Positions 27,689 through 37,451 of a stretch of DNA of 64,000 nucleotides are shown here, piece after piece. The position numbers and the translations under genes were made by a program. The notes below the pieces were generated by a model. It made no database searches. It was not told the origin of the DNA and saw only the letters and a list, made by a program, of their open reading frames with translations. The stretch is from Halorarum halophilum (lineage in GTDB: Archaea; Halobacteriota; Halobacteria; Halobacteriales; Haloferacaceae): contig NZ_CP058529.1 in assembly GCF_013401515.1 (NCBI RefSeq), forward strand, positions 3,614,616 to 3,678,615. Reading direction: 5' to 3'. Position 1 is the stretch's first letter. The number at the start of each line of letters is the position of its first letter.

Positions 27689-27742
27689 GGAACGGCCTGG
27701 AGGCATCTGTGGCCCCCTTCCATTCCCGCCCTCTGGATGGGA
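27689..27742 (+). repeat. Partial structured repeat (element B)
   Basis: The 3' box CCCCCTTCCATTCCCGCCC (27713-27731) matches the box of the full copies. A shortened clamp GGAA (27689-27692)/TTCC (27718-27721) and GGCC/GGCC pairing (27694-27697 with 27711-27714) precede it. TCCC and GGGA then flank GCCCTCTGGAT, a small terminal hairpin. There is no hairpin chain. The element sits in the convergent gap between atpB and the 5'-nucleotidase gene. Confidence 0.55.
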
Positions 27743-27795
27743 CGTGGAGCGTCGCTCCCGGACTACGGAGTATTCTGCGGTCGTTGACCGTGTCG

Positions 27796-29060
27796 TCACT
27801 CCCCAGCGGGGCCAAACTCCCCGTCGCGTGCGTGCGTGAGGAGGTGTTCATGCTGTGGGCCGCGGTCCTCGACGACGGACTCCTGCTCGAACCCGGGGGG
27901 GAGGCCGACGGACGGGAGGTAGCTCGTACAGGCGACGCGATACGTCCGGTCCGGGTCGACCGCCTCGCCGTCGACGGCGACCGTCCCGTTCGGGTCGTCC
28001 CACCGAACGGCCGCTCCGGAGACGAACAGCCGGCCGTGGGTGTCGTCGAACTGCTCCCGACCGGCGCGGACGGCGGCGGCGAGGTCCTCCCCCCGGACCT
28101 CGAGCGTCTGGAGGTGCGAGGGGAAGGGGACGACGCCGAGCAGGTCGCCGGGAGGCCTCCCCGGACCGTCGCCGCGAGGACGACGCCCACGTCGGCGTCT
28201 CCGCGGGACCGGTACGCCTCGGCGACCGCCCGGGCCGTCTCCCCCTCCGGGAGCGGCGCGGGGAACGAGCACAACTCCGCGTCGATGCAGGCGGCCTCGC
28301 GGCGATCGCGGTACTCCGCCGTGATCGCGCCGTCTGGCGGAGCGTCGACGACGTCGCGGACCTCCGCGGCCGGTTCCTCGCCGAGCGTCACGACCCCGAA
28401 CTCGCCGGCCTGTCCGCCGCGTGTCCGGGTGACGAGCGTGCCCGCGACGACCTCGTTCACCCGCCCGTGGTCGTGAGCACCGAGTACCGCGTCTACGTCG
28501 GTTTCACGGGCGATGTCCGCGTCCGCCTCGCCGCAGTGTGAGAGCACGACGACGCGCTCGGCGCCCCGCTGGCGGAGTGCGGCCGTCTCTTCCAGGACGG
28601 CAGCGACCGGGTCCGTGAACGTCAGCGCCCCGGCGGCGTGGCAGATCGTCGCCGTCTCGGGGTTGACGACGCCGACGAGGCCGACTCGCACGTCGCCGAC
28701 GTCGACGACGATGCCCGGTTCGAACGCGTCCGTGTCGAACCCGTCGAGGTTCGCCGCGAGGTGGGTTCCGGGCGTGTCGCGCGCCCAGTCGGCCGCCCAC
28801 TCGATTCCGGGGTCGAAGTCGTGGTTGCCGAACGTGTCCGCCACCGGTTCGACGGCGTCGAGGAAAGGGCGGGCGTGGCCGCGGCCCGCCTCGGTCGCGA
28901 GCGCCAGCGACCCGAGCGCGGTGGTATCACCGGTGCCGACGACGATGGTGCGCTCGTCGCGGAGCGCCTCGACGGCGCTCGCCACCCGGCCGACGTCGGC
29001 CGGCCGGTCGAACAGCGTCTCCAGGTCCGAGAGGTGGACCAGGCGGGGTGGAGGGGTCAC
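27796..29060 (-). pseudogene. 5'-nucleotidase-type metallophosphatase, frameshifted
   Basis: The N-terminal metallophosphoesterase domain is intact: RLVHLSDLE, GTGDTTAL, FGNHDFDPG, VLSHCGEAD and LGAHDHGR. The C-terminal 5'-nucleotidase domain starts in that frame up to TVRGGLP near base 28150. It then continues only in another frame (GDLLGVVPFPSHLQTLEV to HARDGEFGPAGE, stop at 27796). One missing G in a CCGG run at about 28148-28150 explains the shift. If real, the enzyme loses its substrate-specificity domain and an unrelated tail of about 150 residues is added. It could also be a sequencing error in the G run. The start is GTG at 29060. The gene sits inverted between atpB and atpD. Confidence 0.8.
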
Positions 29061-29268
29061 GGTGGTGGCAACTCCGTGTCACGCCGAAAAACCACCGTTC
29101 GGATGCTCGTCGAGATATGTTCGGGGCGATCGGCTCGGCAGCTCACGAGGGACCTTTCCAGGTCGTCATCGACCGAGTACCGGTGAACTCGGTGCCGTCC
29201 GGCGCGGCGAATCGCGGGCGGACTAACAAGCATTAACACCCTCCACGGGCTACCCTCCACCAAGAGCC

Positions 29269-29976
29269 ATGGCCGAGGACGTCAAACCGACTCGCAAGAA
29301 CCTGATGGAGATCGAGGACCGCATCGAACTCTCCGAGCGGGGCCACGACACGCTCGAACAGAAGCGTGACGGGCTCATCATGGAGTTCATGGACATCCTC
29401 GACCAGGCACAGGACGTCCGCTCGAAACTGGAGACCGACTACGAGTCCGCCCAGAACACCATCAACAAGGCCCGCGCGATGGAGGGCGACGTGGCCGTTC
29501 GCGGCGCCGCGGCGGCGCTGAAAGAGCACCCCGAGATCACAACGCAGTCGAAGAACATCATGGGCGTCGTCGTCCCGCAGATTGAGTCCTCGAAGGTGAG
29601 GAAGAACCTCGAAGAGCGCGGCTACGGCCTGCTCGGCTCCTCCGCGCGGATCGACGAGGCGGCCGACGACTACGAGGAACTCCTCGAGTCCATCATCCTC
29701 GCCGCCGAGGTGGAGACGGCGATGAAGAAGATGCTCACCGAGATCGAGACGACGAAGCGCCGCGTGAACGCGCTGGAGTTCACGCTGCTGCCCACGCTGT
29801 ACGAGAACCAGGAGTACATCGAGCAGAAGCTCGAGGAGCAGGAGCGCGAGGAGATCTTCCGGCTGAAGAAGATCAAGGCCAAGAAGGAGGAGAAGGAGGC
29901 CGAAGAGGCCGCGGAGGAGGCCGCCCGCGACCCCGAGGAGGTTCTCGAACCCGGCCAGGTCAACGCCGACGACTGA
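29269..29976 (+). CDS. atpD: A-type ATP synthase subunit D
   Basis: The 235-residue protein is the rotating central shaft, with two long coiled-coil helices at its ends. [20 protein letters not shown] starts it, the conserved [19 protein letters not shown] lies near residue 165, and a long charged tail closes it. It normally follows atpB in haloarchaeal operons. Here a 1.3-kb inverted gene stands between. Its own promoter may be AGCATTAAC at about 29230-29238, before the ATG at 29269. Confidence 0.93.
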   Translation: MAEDVKPTRKNLMEIEDRIELSERGHDTLEQKRDGLIMEFMDILDQAQDVRSKLETDYESAQNTINKARAMEGDVAVRGAAAALKEHPEITTQSKNIMGVVVPQIESSKVRKNLEERGYGLLGSSARIDEAADDYEELLESIILAAEVETAMKKMLTEIETTKRRVNALEFTLLPTLYENQEYIEQKLEEQEREEIFRLKKIKAKKEEKEAEEAAEEAARDPEEVLEPGQVNADD

Positions 29977-30091
29977 CCGCCGGCAGTTCCCCTCCCATCT
30001 CGATTCGCCGCCCTCGACTCCGACCGCCCACCTCGGCCGCCCTCCCGTTCTCACCCGCTCGCTTTTTCGGTCCCGCCCTCCAGCGTCGGGT

Positions 30092-30499
30092 ATGCCCACC
30101 TGTCCACACTGCGAGGTCGACCTCGTCGTCTTCGCCGTCCCCGAGTCGCTCCGCGAACACGCGCCCGACGGCGCCGCGGCGGCTGCCATCTGTCCGCGCT
30201 GTCTCCGCGTCACGGCCGCGGACGCCAACGGAGTCAACGCGGGGGCCGACACCGACGCCGCGTTCGGGCGCGTCGACGACGCGTTCCCGCGGGGCGAGGG
30301 CGGCGTCGCGTTCGCGCTGCTACTCGGGAAACTCCCGAAGCTCACCCTCGAGAAGCCGTCGATCGCGGAACTGCGCGAACGCGCCGAGTCCGCGGGAGTC
30401 GACGTCGCGCTGACGCTCGACAGGCTCGTCGGAGCCGACGTCGAGCCGCACTTCGAACTCGACCGGCGCGTCAGCCAGCTCGATTCGCTGCTCGGGTAG
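30092..30499 (+). CDS. Zinc-ribbon protein, DUF6276-like
   Basis: The 135-residue protein begins with CPHCEVDLVVF and then ICPRCLRVTA, two CxxC pairs (CPHC, CPRC) that can bind one zinc ion. The rest is helical (KLPKLTLEKPSIAELRERAE). It resembles haloarchaeal DUF6276 proteins, an assignment I give tentatively. It follows atpD at 115 bases. GCTTTTTCGG at about 30061-30070 could be either the end of the atpD transcript or its TATA-like box. Function is unknown. Confidence 0.65.
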   Translation: MPTCPHCEVDLVVFAVPESLREHAPDGAAAAAICPRCLRVTAADANGVNAGADTDAAFGRVDDAFPRGEGGVAFALLLGKLPKLTLEKPSIAELRERAESAGVDVALTLDRLVGADVEPHFELDRRVSQLDSLLG

Positions 30500-30575
30500 C
30501 GCGGGGCCGCACCGGGGGCGAACGTCGGGTCGGTACCGGGGGCGATATACGTCGTCCCCGCATCGCCGACGACGG

Positions 30576-31472
30576 ATGGGTCGCCTCGACAGCCGGACCG
30601 TCGGCACGCTGTTGGTCCTCGTCTCGGCGGTCTGTTTCGCCACGCTCGGCGTGCTCGGCGAACTCGCTTTCCGCGCGGGGCTCTCGGTGCCGGCCGCGCT
30701 CGCCCTCCGGTTCCTCGTCGGCGGGGCCGTCGTCTGGGCGGCGCTCGGCACCCACCGGTTGCTCACCTCGCCACCCCACCCCCGGCTGCGGCTCCCGACG
30801 CGAGACGGGGTCGTCGCGGTCGCGCTCGGCGCCGTCGGCTACGCCGGCGTCAGCTACGGCTTCTTCGTCGGCGTCGAACGGACGTCGGTGGGGCTCGCCG
30901 CGGTGTTGCTGTACACGTACCCGCTGTTCGTCGTCGCGCTCGCCGCGGCATTCCTCGACGAGCGAGTCGGCGGCAGGACCGCCGTCGCAGCCGTGCTCAC
31001 GTTCGCCGGCGTGGGCCTCGTCTCCTGGACCGGGGCAGCCGCGTTCGACCCGCTCGGCGCCGGAGCGACTCTCGCGGCCGCCCTCCTTTACGCCTGTTAC
31101 ATCACCGCCTCTCGGGTCGCGCTCCGAACCGCGGACGAGCGCGTGCTGACCGCCTACGTCGCCCCCGCGGCGGCTGCGTCGATGGGTGCGGTAGGCGCGG
31201 CTACCGGGACGTTCTCCCTTCCGACGACACCGTTCGGGTGGGGCGTCGTCCTCGCGCTCGGCACCGTCACCACCGCGCTCGCCATCTTCGCGTTCTTCGC
31301 CGGGCTGAAACGGGTCGGCGCGAGCCGCACGGGCGTCGTCTCGACCGTGGAACCCGCAGTCGCCGTGGCGCTCGGCGCGGCGTTCCTCGGCGAGGTGATC
31401 ACGCCCGAGATGCTCCTCGGGACGGGGTTGATCCTCGCCGGCGTCGTGCTGGTCCAGACTGCGAGAGAGTAA
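30576..31472 (+). CDS. EamA/DMT-family transporter
   Basis: The 298-residue protein has ten hydrophobic helices arranged as two EamA repeats. LLYTYPLFVVALAAAFLDERVG closes repeat one and STVEPAVAVALGAAFLGEVIT closes repeat two. This is the drug/metabolite transporter superfamily, whose members export amino acids, metabolites or drugs. The substrate is not predictable. It stands downstream of the zinc-ribbon gene by 76 bases. Confidence 0.88.
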   Translation: MGRLDSRTVGTLLVLVSAVCFATLGVLGELAFRAGLSVPAALALRFLVGGAVVWAALGTHRLLTSPPHPRLRLPTRDGVVAVALGAVGYAGVSYGFFVGVERTSVGLAAVLLYTYPLFVVALAAAFLDERVGGRTAVAAVLTFAGVGLVSWTGAAAFDPLGAGATLAAALLYACYITASRVALRTADERVLTAYVAPAAAASMGAVGAATGTFSLPTTPFGWGVVLALGTVTTALAIFAFFAGLKRVGASRTGVVSTVEPAVAVALGAAFLGEVITPEMLLGTGLILAGVVLVQTARE

Positions 31473-31579
31473 TCGGGGGACGTGCTCTGCCGGTCACTAT
31501 CCGGCCACCGTTCGAACGTCATCCGTTAGATAAGGTTTCATGCCGGCGAATTCTGGAAATTAGCGGACGAACTACACCG

Positions 31580-32176
31580 ATGAGCGTGACCGTGAACGTC
31601 GCCGAGGACCGGACCATCCGCCTCACGGAGCAGGTCGTCGGGACGCGGCTGCCGGATACGATCGCGTTCACGGCCAAGGGAACCCTCACGATGACCGAGG
31701 AGTTGCTGGGGGCGTTCGAGGGAACGACGCTGACCCCCGGGGAGGTCTCGCTCTCGGTCGACGGTTCACGGACCGTCGACGTGGACCTCTCGAACGGGGC
31801 ATCGCTCCGGCTCGAGACCGTAGACGTGGGAGTGGAAACACCCGATCCGGACGATCTGGTTCCGGGCGCGGATTCGATCGGTTCGGCGGCGGAGGGCGCC
31901 CCGAACCCGGGTGACGCGACTCCCGGCGCGATCGCGTTCACCGTCGAGGGGGTGATTCGGGGCGTGCCGGGCGAGGCGTTCGCGGCGATCGCCGGCGGTA
32001 CCCCGGCGATCGAGGCGCTCACCTTCTCGGTCGAGGATTCGGTCAGGAGCGACGGCGGGTCCGGCGACGACGTGATGTTCGAGTTCGCCCTCCTGGGGTT
32101 CGAGGTCAGCGTCCGTCGGAACGGGACCATCGCCGTCGGAACCCGCGGAACCTCGGTCAGTCTCGACACCCCCTGA
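31580..32176 (+). CDS. Hypothetical protein with internally duplicated beta domain
   Basis: The 198-residue protein is not recognised. Two segments align with each other: residues 28-63 (IAFTAKGTL to SLSVDGS) and 118-154 (IAFTVEGVI to LTFSVEDS). They share an IAFT-x-x-G start and an S-V-(D/E)-x-S end. Between them is a proline- and aspartate-rich linker (DPDDLVPGADS). There is no signal peptide or membrane segment. The ATG at 31580 is preceded by GTTAGATAAGG at about 31525-31535. Neighbours give no clue. Confidence 0.6.
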   Translation: MSVTVNVAEDRTIRLTEQVVGTRLPDTIAFTAKGTLTMTEELLGAFEGTTLTPGEVSLSVDGSRTVDVDLSNGASLRLETVDVGVETPDPDDLVPGADSIGSAAEGAPNPGDATPGAIAFTVEGVIRGVPGEAFAAIAGGTPAIEALTFSVEDSVRSDGGSGDDVMFEFALLGFEVSVRRNGTIAVGTRGTSVSLDTP

Positions 32177-32239
32177 CCGGGACGTGGCAGTGCCTGTCGA
32201 GCGATTATGCCCCCTGGCGTCGGGGAGAACGGTCCGCGT

Positions 32240-33502
32240 TTAGACGCCGGTCTGGTAGCGCAAGATACCCGCGATGCCGCCGAAGGCGTCCATGAGCTGA
32301 TCGCCCTTCTCGAAGTCGGTGGAGATGAACTTCGTCTCGGTGCCGCGCTGGTCGGCGATGTTCATCAGGTGCTCGACCACGTCCTCGCGCTCGCCCGGTT
32401 CGGCCTCCTCGCCGCAGGTCGTGCAGGTGTGCTCGGGCGTCGAGTGGCGACGCTCGACAACCTCGTACTCGTCGTGGCCGTTCGGGCACTCGAACGGGAC
32501 GACGTCGTGGTGGAGGTCCTCCGAGAGCAGCAGGCGGTCGACCGACCCCATCACGAGGTTCCGGCGGGTCTCGTCGAAGCCGTAGGTGGCCTCCTCGCCC
32601 GTGTGGAGCTTCTCGAAGAACTCCTCCATCTCCCGTTTGTCCTTGACGACCTCCTGGTCGGCGAGCACCTCCTGTGCGGCGTCGACGATGTCGTGCAGGC
32701 CCGACTCGTCGGTGTAGGCCACGTCGAACTTGCCGAGCACCTTGTCCTGGAGCTCGTGGTGGAGGTAGCCGCCGTCGAGGAACTCGTCCTTCGTCGGGGA
32801 GGGACCGCCGACGAGCACGCCGTCGAGTTCGTGCCGCTTGGGGACGAACAGCTCGTTCGCCATCCCCGCGACCTCCTGGTAGAAGTTGTCGATGGCCTCG
32901 AGCCGCAGGCGGGCGAACCGCTGGGCGGACTGGCCACCCTTCCGCTGCTTGCCGGGGACGAGCGAGGAGGCCGACTTGACCGGCTCGACGCGTTTCCCCT
33001 TCAGCCAGCCGACGTTCGCCTCCCGGCGGTCGAGGACGACGAGCCCGAACAGGCCCTTGTCGGCCATCATGTCCTCGAGCGGCTCGGTCAGGAAGTCCGA
33101 GTCGCAGTGGTACCGGAACGACTGCACCGGCTCCGGTGGCGACTCCAGCACCTCGGTCACCATGTCGGTCTGGCCGCCGCCCGAGTTCACCGCACCCGAG
33201 AAGATGACGATCCCGTTCTTCGGCGGGAAGACGTCGTAGTAGCGGAGGCGGTCCTTGATTGAGGTGAGCGCGTCCTGGACGTTCGTCCGGGTCTGCTTCG
33301 ACTTGATGTTGGACGCCTCGCTGTGCTCCTGGGTGACGTGGGCGACCACGTCGGAGATCTGTCTGTCCTCGGGGATGTAGATGGTGACGAGCTGGGTTCC
33401 CGAGCCCTCGTACTCGTCGAGCTCGTCGAGGACCTTCCGGAACTCGTACTTCCGTCGGTCCTCTGAGGGCGTGTCGCTCCCGTCCTCGGCGTTGCTACTC
33501 AT
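32240..33502 (-). CDS. prf1: Peptide chain release factor aRF1
   Basis: The 420-residue protein recognises all three stop codons and releases the peptide. NIKS lies at residues 65-68 and GGQ at 189-191, inside RKGGQSAQRFARLR. The C-terminal domain has a Cys4 zinc-like motif (PFECPNGHDEYEV and HTCTTCGEEAEP), seen in many archaeal eRF1 homologues. The N-terminal 20 residues are an acidic extension. It is divergent from the MinD-type gene across a 183-base gap. Confidence 0.96.
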   Translation of the reverse strand: MSSNAEDGSDTPSEDRRKYEFRKVLDELDEYEGSGTQLVTIYIPEDRQISDVVAHVTQEHSEASNIKSKQTRTNVQDALTSIKDRLRYYDVFPPKNGIVIFSGAVNSGGGQTDMVTEVLESPPEPVQSFRYHCDSDFLTEPLEDMMADKGLFGLVVLDRREANVGWLKGKRVEPVKSASSLVPGKQRKGGQSAQRFARLRLEAIDNFYQEVAGMANELFVPKRHELDGVLVGGPSPTKDEFLDGGYLHHELQDKVLGKFDVAYTDESGLHDIVDAAQEVLADQEVVKDKREMEEFFEKLHTGEEATYGFDETRRNLVMGSVDRLLLSEDLHHDVVPFECPNGHDEYEVVERRHSTPEHTCTTCGEEAEPGEREDVVEHLMNIADQRGTETKFISTDFEKGDQLMDAFGGIAGILRYQTGV

Positions 33503-33653
33503 TACCTGATTATCGCCGGTGTGCGTGTAAGTAACTGTTGAATACCGCGGTGAGGGGTCGACGGCGGGGCAGCCGACTTCCGTCCCGGCGACTCGGCACG
33601 GAAACGGTCGATTTTGGCCGTCCGACGTGCGACCGCCCGGCAGTGGGACCCAC

Positions 33654-33662
33654 CTTTATAAC
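33654..33662 (+). promoter_or_regulatory. TATA-like box of the MinD4-like gene
   Basis: CTTTATAAC ends 23 bases before the ATG at 33686. It is a strong match to the haloarchaeal TATA box and predicts a leaderless transcript. Confidence 0.6.
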
Positions 33663-33685
33663 GCCGTGCCTCCGATTCCTCGCAA

Positions 33686-35167
33686 ATGCCTACCACATAC
33701 GCCGTCGCGAGCGCGAAGGGGGGAGTCGGAAAGACGACGACCGCCGCGAACCTCGCGGCCACGCTGGCGGCCGCGGGGTTCGAGACCGTGGCCGTCGACG
33801 GCGACGTCGGGACGGCGAACCTGGCGCCGGCGCTCGGCGTCGAGGTGCCCGAGGACGGAGCGACGCTCCACGACGTCCTCGCTGGCGAGGCTAGCCCGGA
33901 GGACGCGACGTACGCCGGCCCGCACGGCCTCTCGGTCGTCCCCGGCGATCAGTCGCTCTCGGCGTTCCGGTCCGCCGACCCCTCCCGCATCCGCGAGGTG
34001 CTCGGCTCCATCACGAACGCCGACTACGTCGTCGTCGACACCGGCGCCGGACTCACCCACGAGAGCGCGCTCCCGCTGTCGCTCGCGGACGAGGTTCTGC
34101 TCGTCTCGACGCCGACCCGCGACGCCCTGGTGGACACGGGGAAGACGCTCCAGCTCACCGAGCGACTCGGCGGCGAGGTGGCCGGCCTGACGCTCACCCG
34201 CGTCGGTCCGGACGACGGGCTCGCGTCCGCGCTCGCCGCCGCGGACATCGATCCCGACGAGTTCGACGTCCCTGTGCTCGGGCGCATCCCCGAGGACCCC
34301 GCCGTCGCCGAGGCCGTCGCGGCGCGGGAGCCGCTCACGGAGTACGCCCCCGGCAGCGACGCGGCGGCGGCGTACCGCTCGCTGGCCTCCTCGCTCACCG
34401 GCGAGCCCATCCGCCCGCCGCTCTCCTACGAGGTCGAGGAGGGTGAACAGGAGCCGACGAAGCCCGACGAGACGGAGGCAGAATCCGTCGAACCGGAAGC
34501 CGACGCGGGGGAAGACGAGGTCGAAGCGGACGAGGGTGAAGGGGATGAGATTGAAGCGGGCGAGGACGAAGCAGCCGAAGCCGAGGTTGACGAGGGTGAA
34601 GCGGCCGGGGCCGAGATCGACGAGGCGGAGGCGACCGCGGTCGACGCGGACGACGCGGGAGACGACGAAGCCGACGCGAACGAACCGGAGACGGCCGACG
34701 CCGAGGAGGACGACGTCGATGAAGACGGCGAAGTCGAGGTGACCGAAGCCGAACCCACGACGGACGTGGGGGAACTTCCCGACGAGGACGACGTCGACGA
34801 GTCCACCAGTGACGGGGATGCCGAGGAACGGGAGGCGACGGGCGAGGAGGAGGCGGATAAGACGGGGGGGACGGAGACGGACGACGCGGTCATCATCGAG
34901 AACGAGACGCCGGACGAGGAGGGGGCCGCCGCGGCGGCGCGCCGAACGGTGCCCGGCGACGACGAGTTCGAGGACGACGGTCCGGTCACCGTCGAGGACG
35001 CCGAGTCGGGCGAATCCGCCGAGATCGGCGACGACGTCATCCCCTTCGCCGAGCAGAACCGCGAGCGCTCCGAGCAGGCCAAGCAGGGGCAGGAGGGCGA
35101 CGACGACGACGTGGACGAGGACGACAATGGGAAGCGCGGTGGCATCCTCGGTCGGCTGTTCCGCTGA
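33686..35167 (+). CDS. minD4: MinD4-like ParA/MinD ATPase with long acidic tail
   Basis: The 493-residue protein has a complete ParA/MinD domain (about residues 1-240) with the deviant Walker A motif KGGVGKTT at 11-18 and YVVVDTGAGLTHES as switch region. A very acidic, probably disordered segment follows (about 245-470, almost only E, D, A, T, V). It ends in GKRGGILGRLFR, a short basic amphipathic tail like a MinD membrane-targeting helix. Haloferax MinD4, a known oscillating protein that helps position the archaellum and chemoreceptor clusters, has this plan and lies near the same neighbours. The orthology is inferred from layout and context. A purine-rich stretch of DNA from about 34440 to 34900 encodes the tail. 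Confidence 0.85.
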   Translation: MPTTYAVASAKGGVGKTTTAANLAATLAAAGFETVAVDGDVGTANLAPALGVEVPEDGATLHDVLAGEASPEDATYAGPHGLSVVPGDQSLSAFRSADPSRIREVLGSITNADYVVVDTGAGLTHESALPLSLADEVLLVSTPTRDALVDTGKTLQLTERLGGEVAGLTLTRVGPDDGLASALAAADIDPDEFDVPVLGRIPEDPAVAEAVAAREPLTEYAPGSDAAAAYRSLASSLTGEPIRPPLSYEVEEGEQEPTKPDETEAESVEPEADAGEDEVEADEGEGDEIEAGEDEAAEAEVDEGEAAGAEIDEAEATAVDADDAGDDEADANEPETADAEEDDVDEDGEVEVTEAEPTTDVGELPDEDDVDESTSDGDAEEREATGEEEADKTGGTETDDAVIIENETPDEEGAAAAARRTVPGDDEFEDDGPVTVEDAESGESAEIGDDVIPFAEQNRERSEQAKQGQEGDDDDVDEDDNGKRGGILGRLFR

Positions 35168-35248
35168 GGAGGCGGCCGTAACGAGGGGACTCGAACACGT
35201 CCGAGGCGAACCGCGGCATTCTTCATCGCGCGGACTCGACCCGAACCC

Positions 35249-35365
35249 ATGAGTCGCGCCCAGAACGGTTCCGTTCCGCTGTGGTGGGTCATCGTCTTCG
35301 TACTGCTCGCGCTCGGTCTCGGCGCGTACGCCATCACGTCCTCCGGCGGTTCCCTCATCGCCTGA
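35249..35365 (+). CDS. 38-residue single-pass membrane microprotein
   Basis: ATG at 35249 to TGA at 35363-35365 encodes 38 residues: a ten-residue polar start, then one membrane helix (LWWVIVFVLLALGLGAYAIT) and a short serine/glycine end. It lies 81 bases after the MinD4-like gene on the same strand, and ends 39 bases before argS arrives from the other side. High G+C at third codon positions and a clean membrane pattern support a real gene. No homologue is recognised. It could help anchor or report on the neighbouring ATPase, but this is speculation. Confidence 0.6.
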   Translation: MSRAQNGSVPLWWVIVFVLLALGLGAYAITSSGGSLIA

Positions 35366-35404
35366 ACCGCCCGGACGGTCCCAGTTCTACGCCGCCATCG
35401 GAGT

Positions 35405-37168
35405 CTACATCGACTCGGGAGCCGCGACGCCGAGCACGTCGAGCGCGTTCGCGACCGTCGTCCGCGCGGCCGCGACCAGCGCGAGGCGCGCCTCGCGGGT
35501 CGCCTCGTCCTCGGCGGTGAGGACCGGACACTCGCGGTAGAACGCGTTGAACGTCTCCGCGAACTCGCGGGTGTACGTCGCCACGCGGTGGGGTTCGAGG
35601 TCCTCGGCGGCCTCCTCGACGACGGCGGGGAGGCGTGCGATCGTCGCGAGCAGGGCCCGCTCCTCGGGCGTCGAGAGCGTGGACGCGTCTACGTCGTCCG
35701 CCGGGGTCGAGCCCTGTGCCGCGGCCTCGTCGAGGATGCCACAACAACGCGCGTGGACGTACTGGACGTACGGTGCAGACTGCGCCTCGAAGTCGAGCGC
35801 GTGGTCCCACTCGAACGTGATGGTCTTGGTCGGCTGCTTCGAGACGATGTCGTAGCGCACGGCGCCGACGCCGACCTGCTCCGCGATGCGCTCGACGTCG
35901 GCCTCGGACAGGTTGTCGTCGCGGATACGGTCGTCCATCCGCGTCTCGACCTCCTCGCGGGCGCGGTCGATCGCCTCGTCCAGCAGGTCGTCGAGGTCGA
36001 CGCCGGTGCCGCGGCGGGTGCTCATCCCCTCGCCCCCGGGGAGGTTCACCCAGGAGTAGAACATCGAGGTGAGCCGGTCCGTATCGTTGCCGAGGACCTC
36101 GAGGGCGGCCTCGAGCTGGCTCGCGTGCAGGCGCTGATCCTCGCCGAGCACCGTCACCGCGCGGTCGTAGTTGTCGAACTTCCACTCGTGGTGGGCCAGG
36201 TCGCGGGTGGTGTACAGCGAGGTGCCGTCCGAGCGGAGGAAGACGAACTCCTTGTCGATGTCCCACTCGGAGAGGTCGAGCACCCACGCGCCGTCGTCGA
36301 TCTCGGCGTACTCGCTGTCCTTGAGGCGCTCGACCGCCTCGGCCGCGCTTCCGTCGCGGATGAACCGCGTCTCCTTCACGAACTCGTCGAACTCCGCGGG
36401 GAGCCGCGAGAGCGTCTCCCGCATCCCCGAGAGCACCGTGTCGACGACCTCGCTTACGCGCTCGTGGGCGTCCTCCTCGCCGGATTCGAGCCCACGCATG
36501 ATCGTCTCGATCTCCGCCTCGGCCTCGGTGACCTCGTCCTCGTCGCCCTCCTCGAGGAAGCTGTTCCCCTTGCGGTAGTAGCGCACGAGGTCGTAGTCGG
36601 GCTTGTCGCGGTCCGGGTCGGGGAGGTCGGACTCGTCGAACGTCTCGAACGCCCAGGTGAACACGGCCATCTGCCGGCCGGCGTCGTTCACGTAGTAGTG
36701 GCGCTCCACGTCGTACCCGGCGTACTCGAGGGTGTTCGCCACCGCGTCGCCGACGATGGGGTTGCGCGCGCGGCCGACGTGGACGGGCCCGGTCGGGTTC
36801 GCGGACGTGTGCTCGACGACGACCGACTCCCCCCGGTCGGGGAGCGAACCGAAGTCGTCGGCGCGTGCGGCCAGAAGCGTGTCCGCGAGGTACGCGTCGT
36901 CGGTGAAGAAGTTGAGGTACGGCCCCGCGGGTTCGACGCGCGCGAGGTACTCCGTGCCCTCAACGTCGAGCGCATCCGCCACCTCACCGGCGACCCGGGG
37001 CGGCGGGGCGCCCGCCTCCTCGGCCAGGCGGAACGCCACGCTCGAGGCGAGCGTCGCGTCCACGTCGCCCGGCGGCTCCTCGATGCCGAGGTCGTCGGTC
37101 GGGTACCCGAGGTCGGCGAGCGCCTCCGTCAGCGCCGCCTCGACGGCCGACCGGAACTGTCTGAACAT
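35405..37168 (-). CDS. argS: Arginyl-tRNA synthetase
   Basis: The 587-residue class I synthetase attaches arginine to its t[17 protein letters not shown] (HVGR at residues 130-133) is the HIGH-type motif. MSTRRGTG stands where the KMSKS-type loop lies in this family. The N-terminal Add-1 domain ([16 protein letters not shown]) and the C-terminal anticodon-binding helices ([19 protein letters not shown]) are complete. The protein is acidic, as usual in haloarchaea. The ATG at 37168 is isolated by a 280-base divergent gap before ribK. Confidence 0.95.
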   Translation of the reverse strand: MFRQFRSAVEAALTEALADLGYPTDDLGIEEPPGDVDATLASSVAFRLAEEAGAPPPRVAGEVADALDVEGTEYLARVEPAGPYLNFFTDDAYLADTLLAARADDFGSLPDRGESVVVEHTSANPTGPVHVGRARNPIVGDAVANTLEYAGYDVERHYYVNDAGRQMAVFTWAFETFDESDLPDPDRDKPDYDLVRYYRKGNSFLEEGDEDEVTEAEAEIETIMRGLESGEEDAHERVSEVVDTVLSGMRETLSRLPAEFDEFVKETRFIRDGSAAEAVERLKDSEYAEIDDGAWVLDLSEWDIDKEFVFLRSDGTSLYTTRDLAHHEWKFDNYDRAVTVLGEDQRLHASQLEAALEVLGNDTDRLTSMFYSWVNLPGGEGMSTRRGTGVDLDDLLDEAIDRAREEVETRMDDRIRDDNLSEADVERIAEQVGVGAVRYDIVSKQPTKTITFEWDHALDFEAQSAPYVQYVHARCCGILDEAAAQGSTPADDVDASTLSTPEERALLATIARLPAVVEEAAEDLEPHRVATYTREFAETFNAFYRECPVLTAEDEATREARLALVAAARTTVANALDVLGVAAPESM

Positions 37169-37420
37169 GCGCGGGGCTTCCGCGGCCGCCGATAAAGGGG
37201 TTTCCGAACCGTGCCGTCCGCGACGACTGCCGGGACCCCGCCGACCGTGCTTCCTGTGCCCACCGTGACGAACGCGTCGCCCGGACCGACCCGACTAGTC
37301 CGGTCGTCCGCCGGTCGCCGCGACCCGGCGACTTTTCACGGCGGAGCGCCTCCGTATCGGTACGCTTCACGAAGCCGGGACGGTGCGTAACGATTCTGGA
37401 ACGCGTCTCACCTTCGATAC

Positions 37421-37428
37421 GCTTTAGT
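37421..37428 (+). promoter_or_regulatory. TATA-like box of ribK
   Basis: GCTTTAGT lies 24-31 bases before the ribK ATG at 37452. TACGCTT occurs just upstream at 37418-37424 and again at 37361-37367. These could be regulator contacts, but two seven-base matches are weak evidence. Confidence 0.45.
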
Positions 37429-37451
37429 CCGTCGGGGCGGAATTTCGAGTA

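Noticed and set aside
30061..30070. Terminator after atpD
   Set aside because: A single T5 run at this spot equally fits the TATA-like box of the next gene, so neither call is firm.
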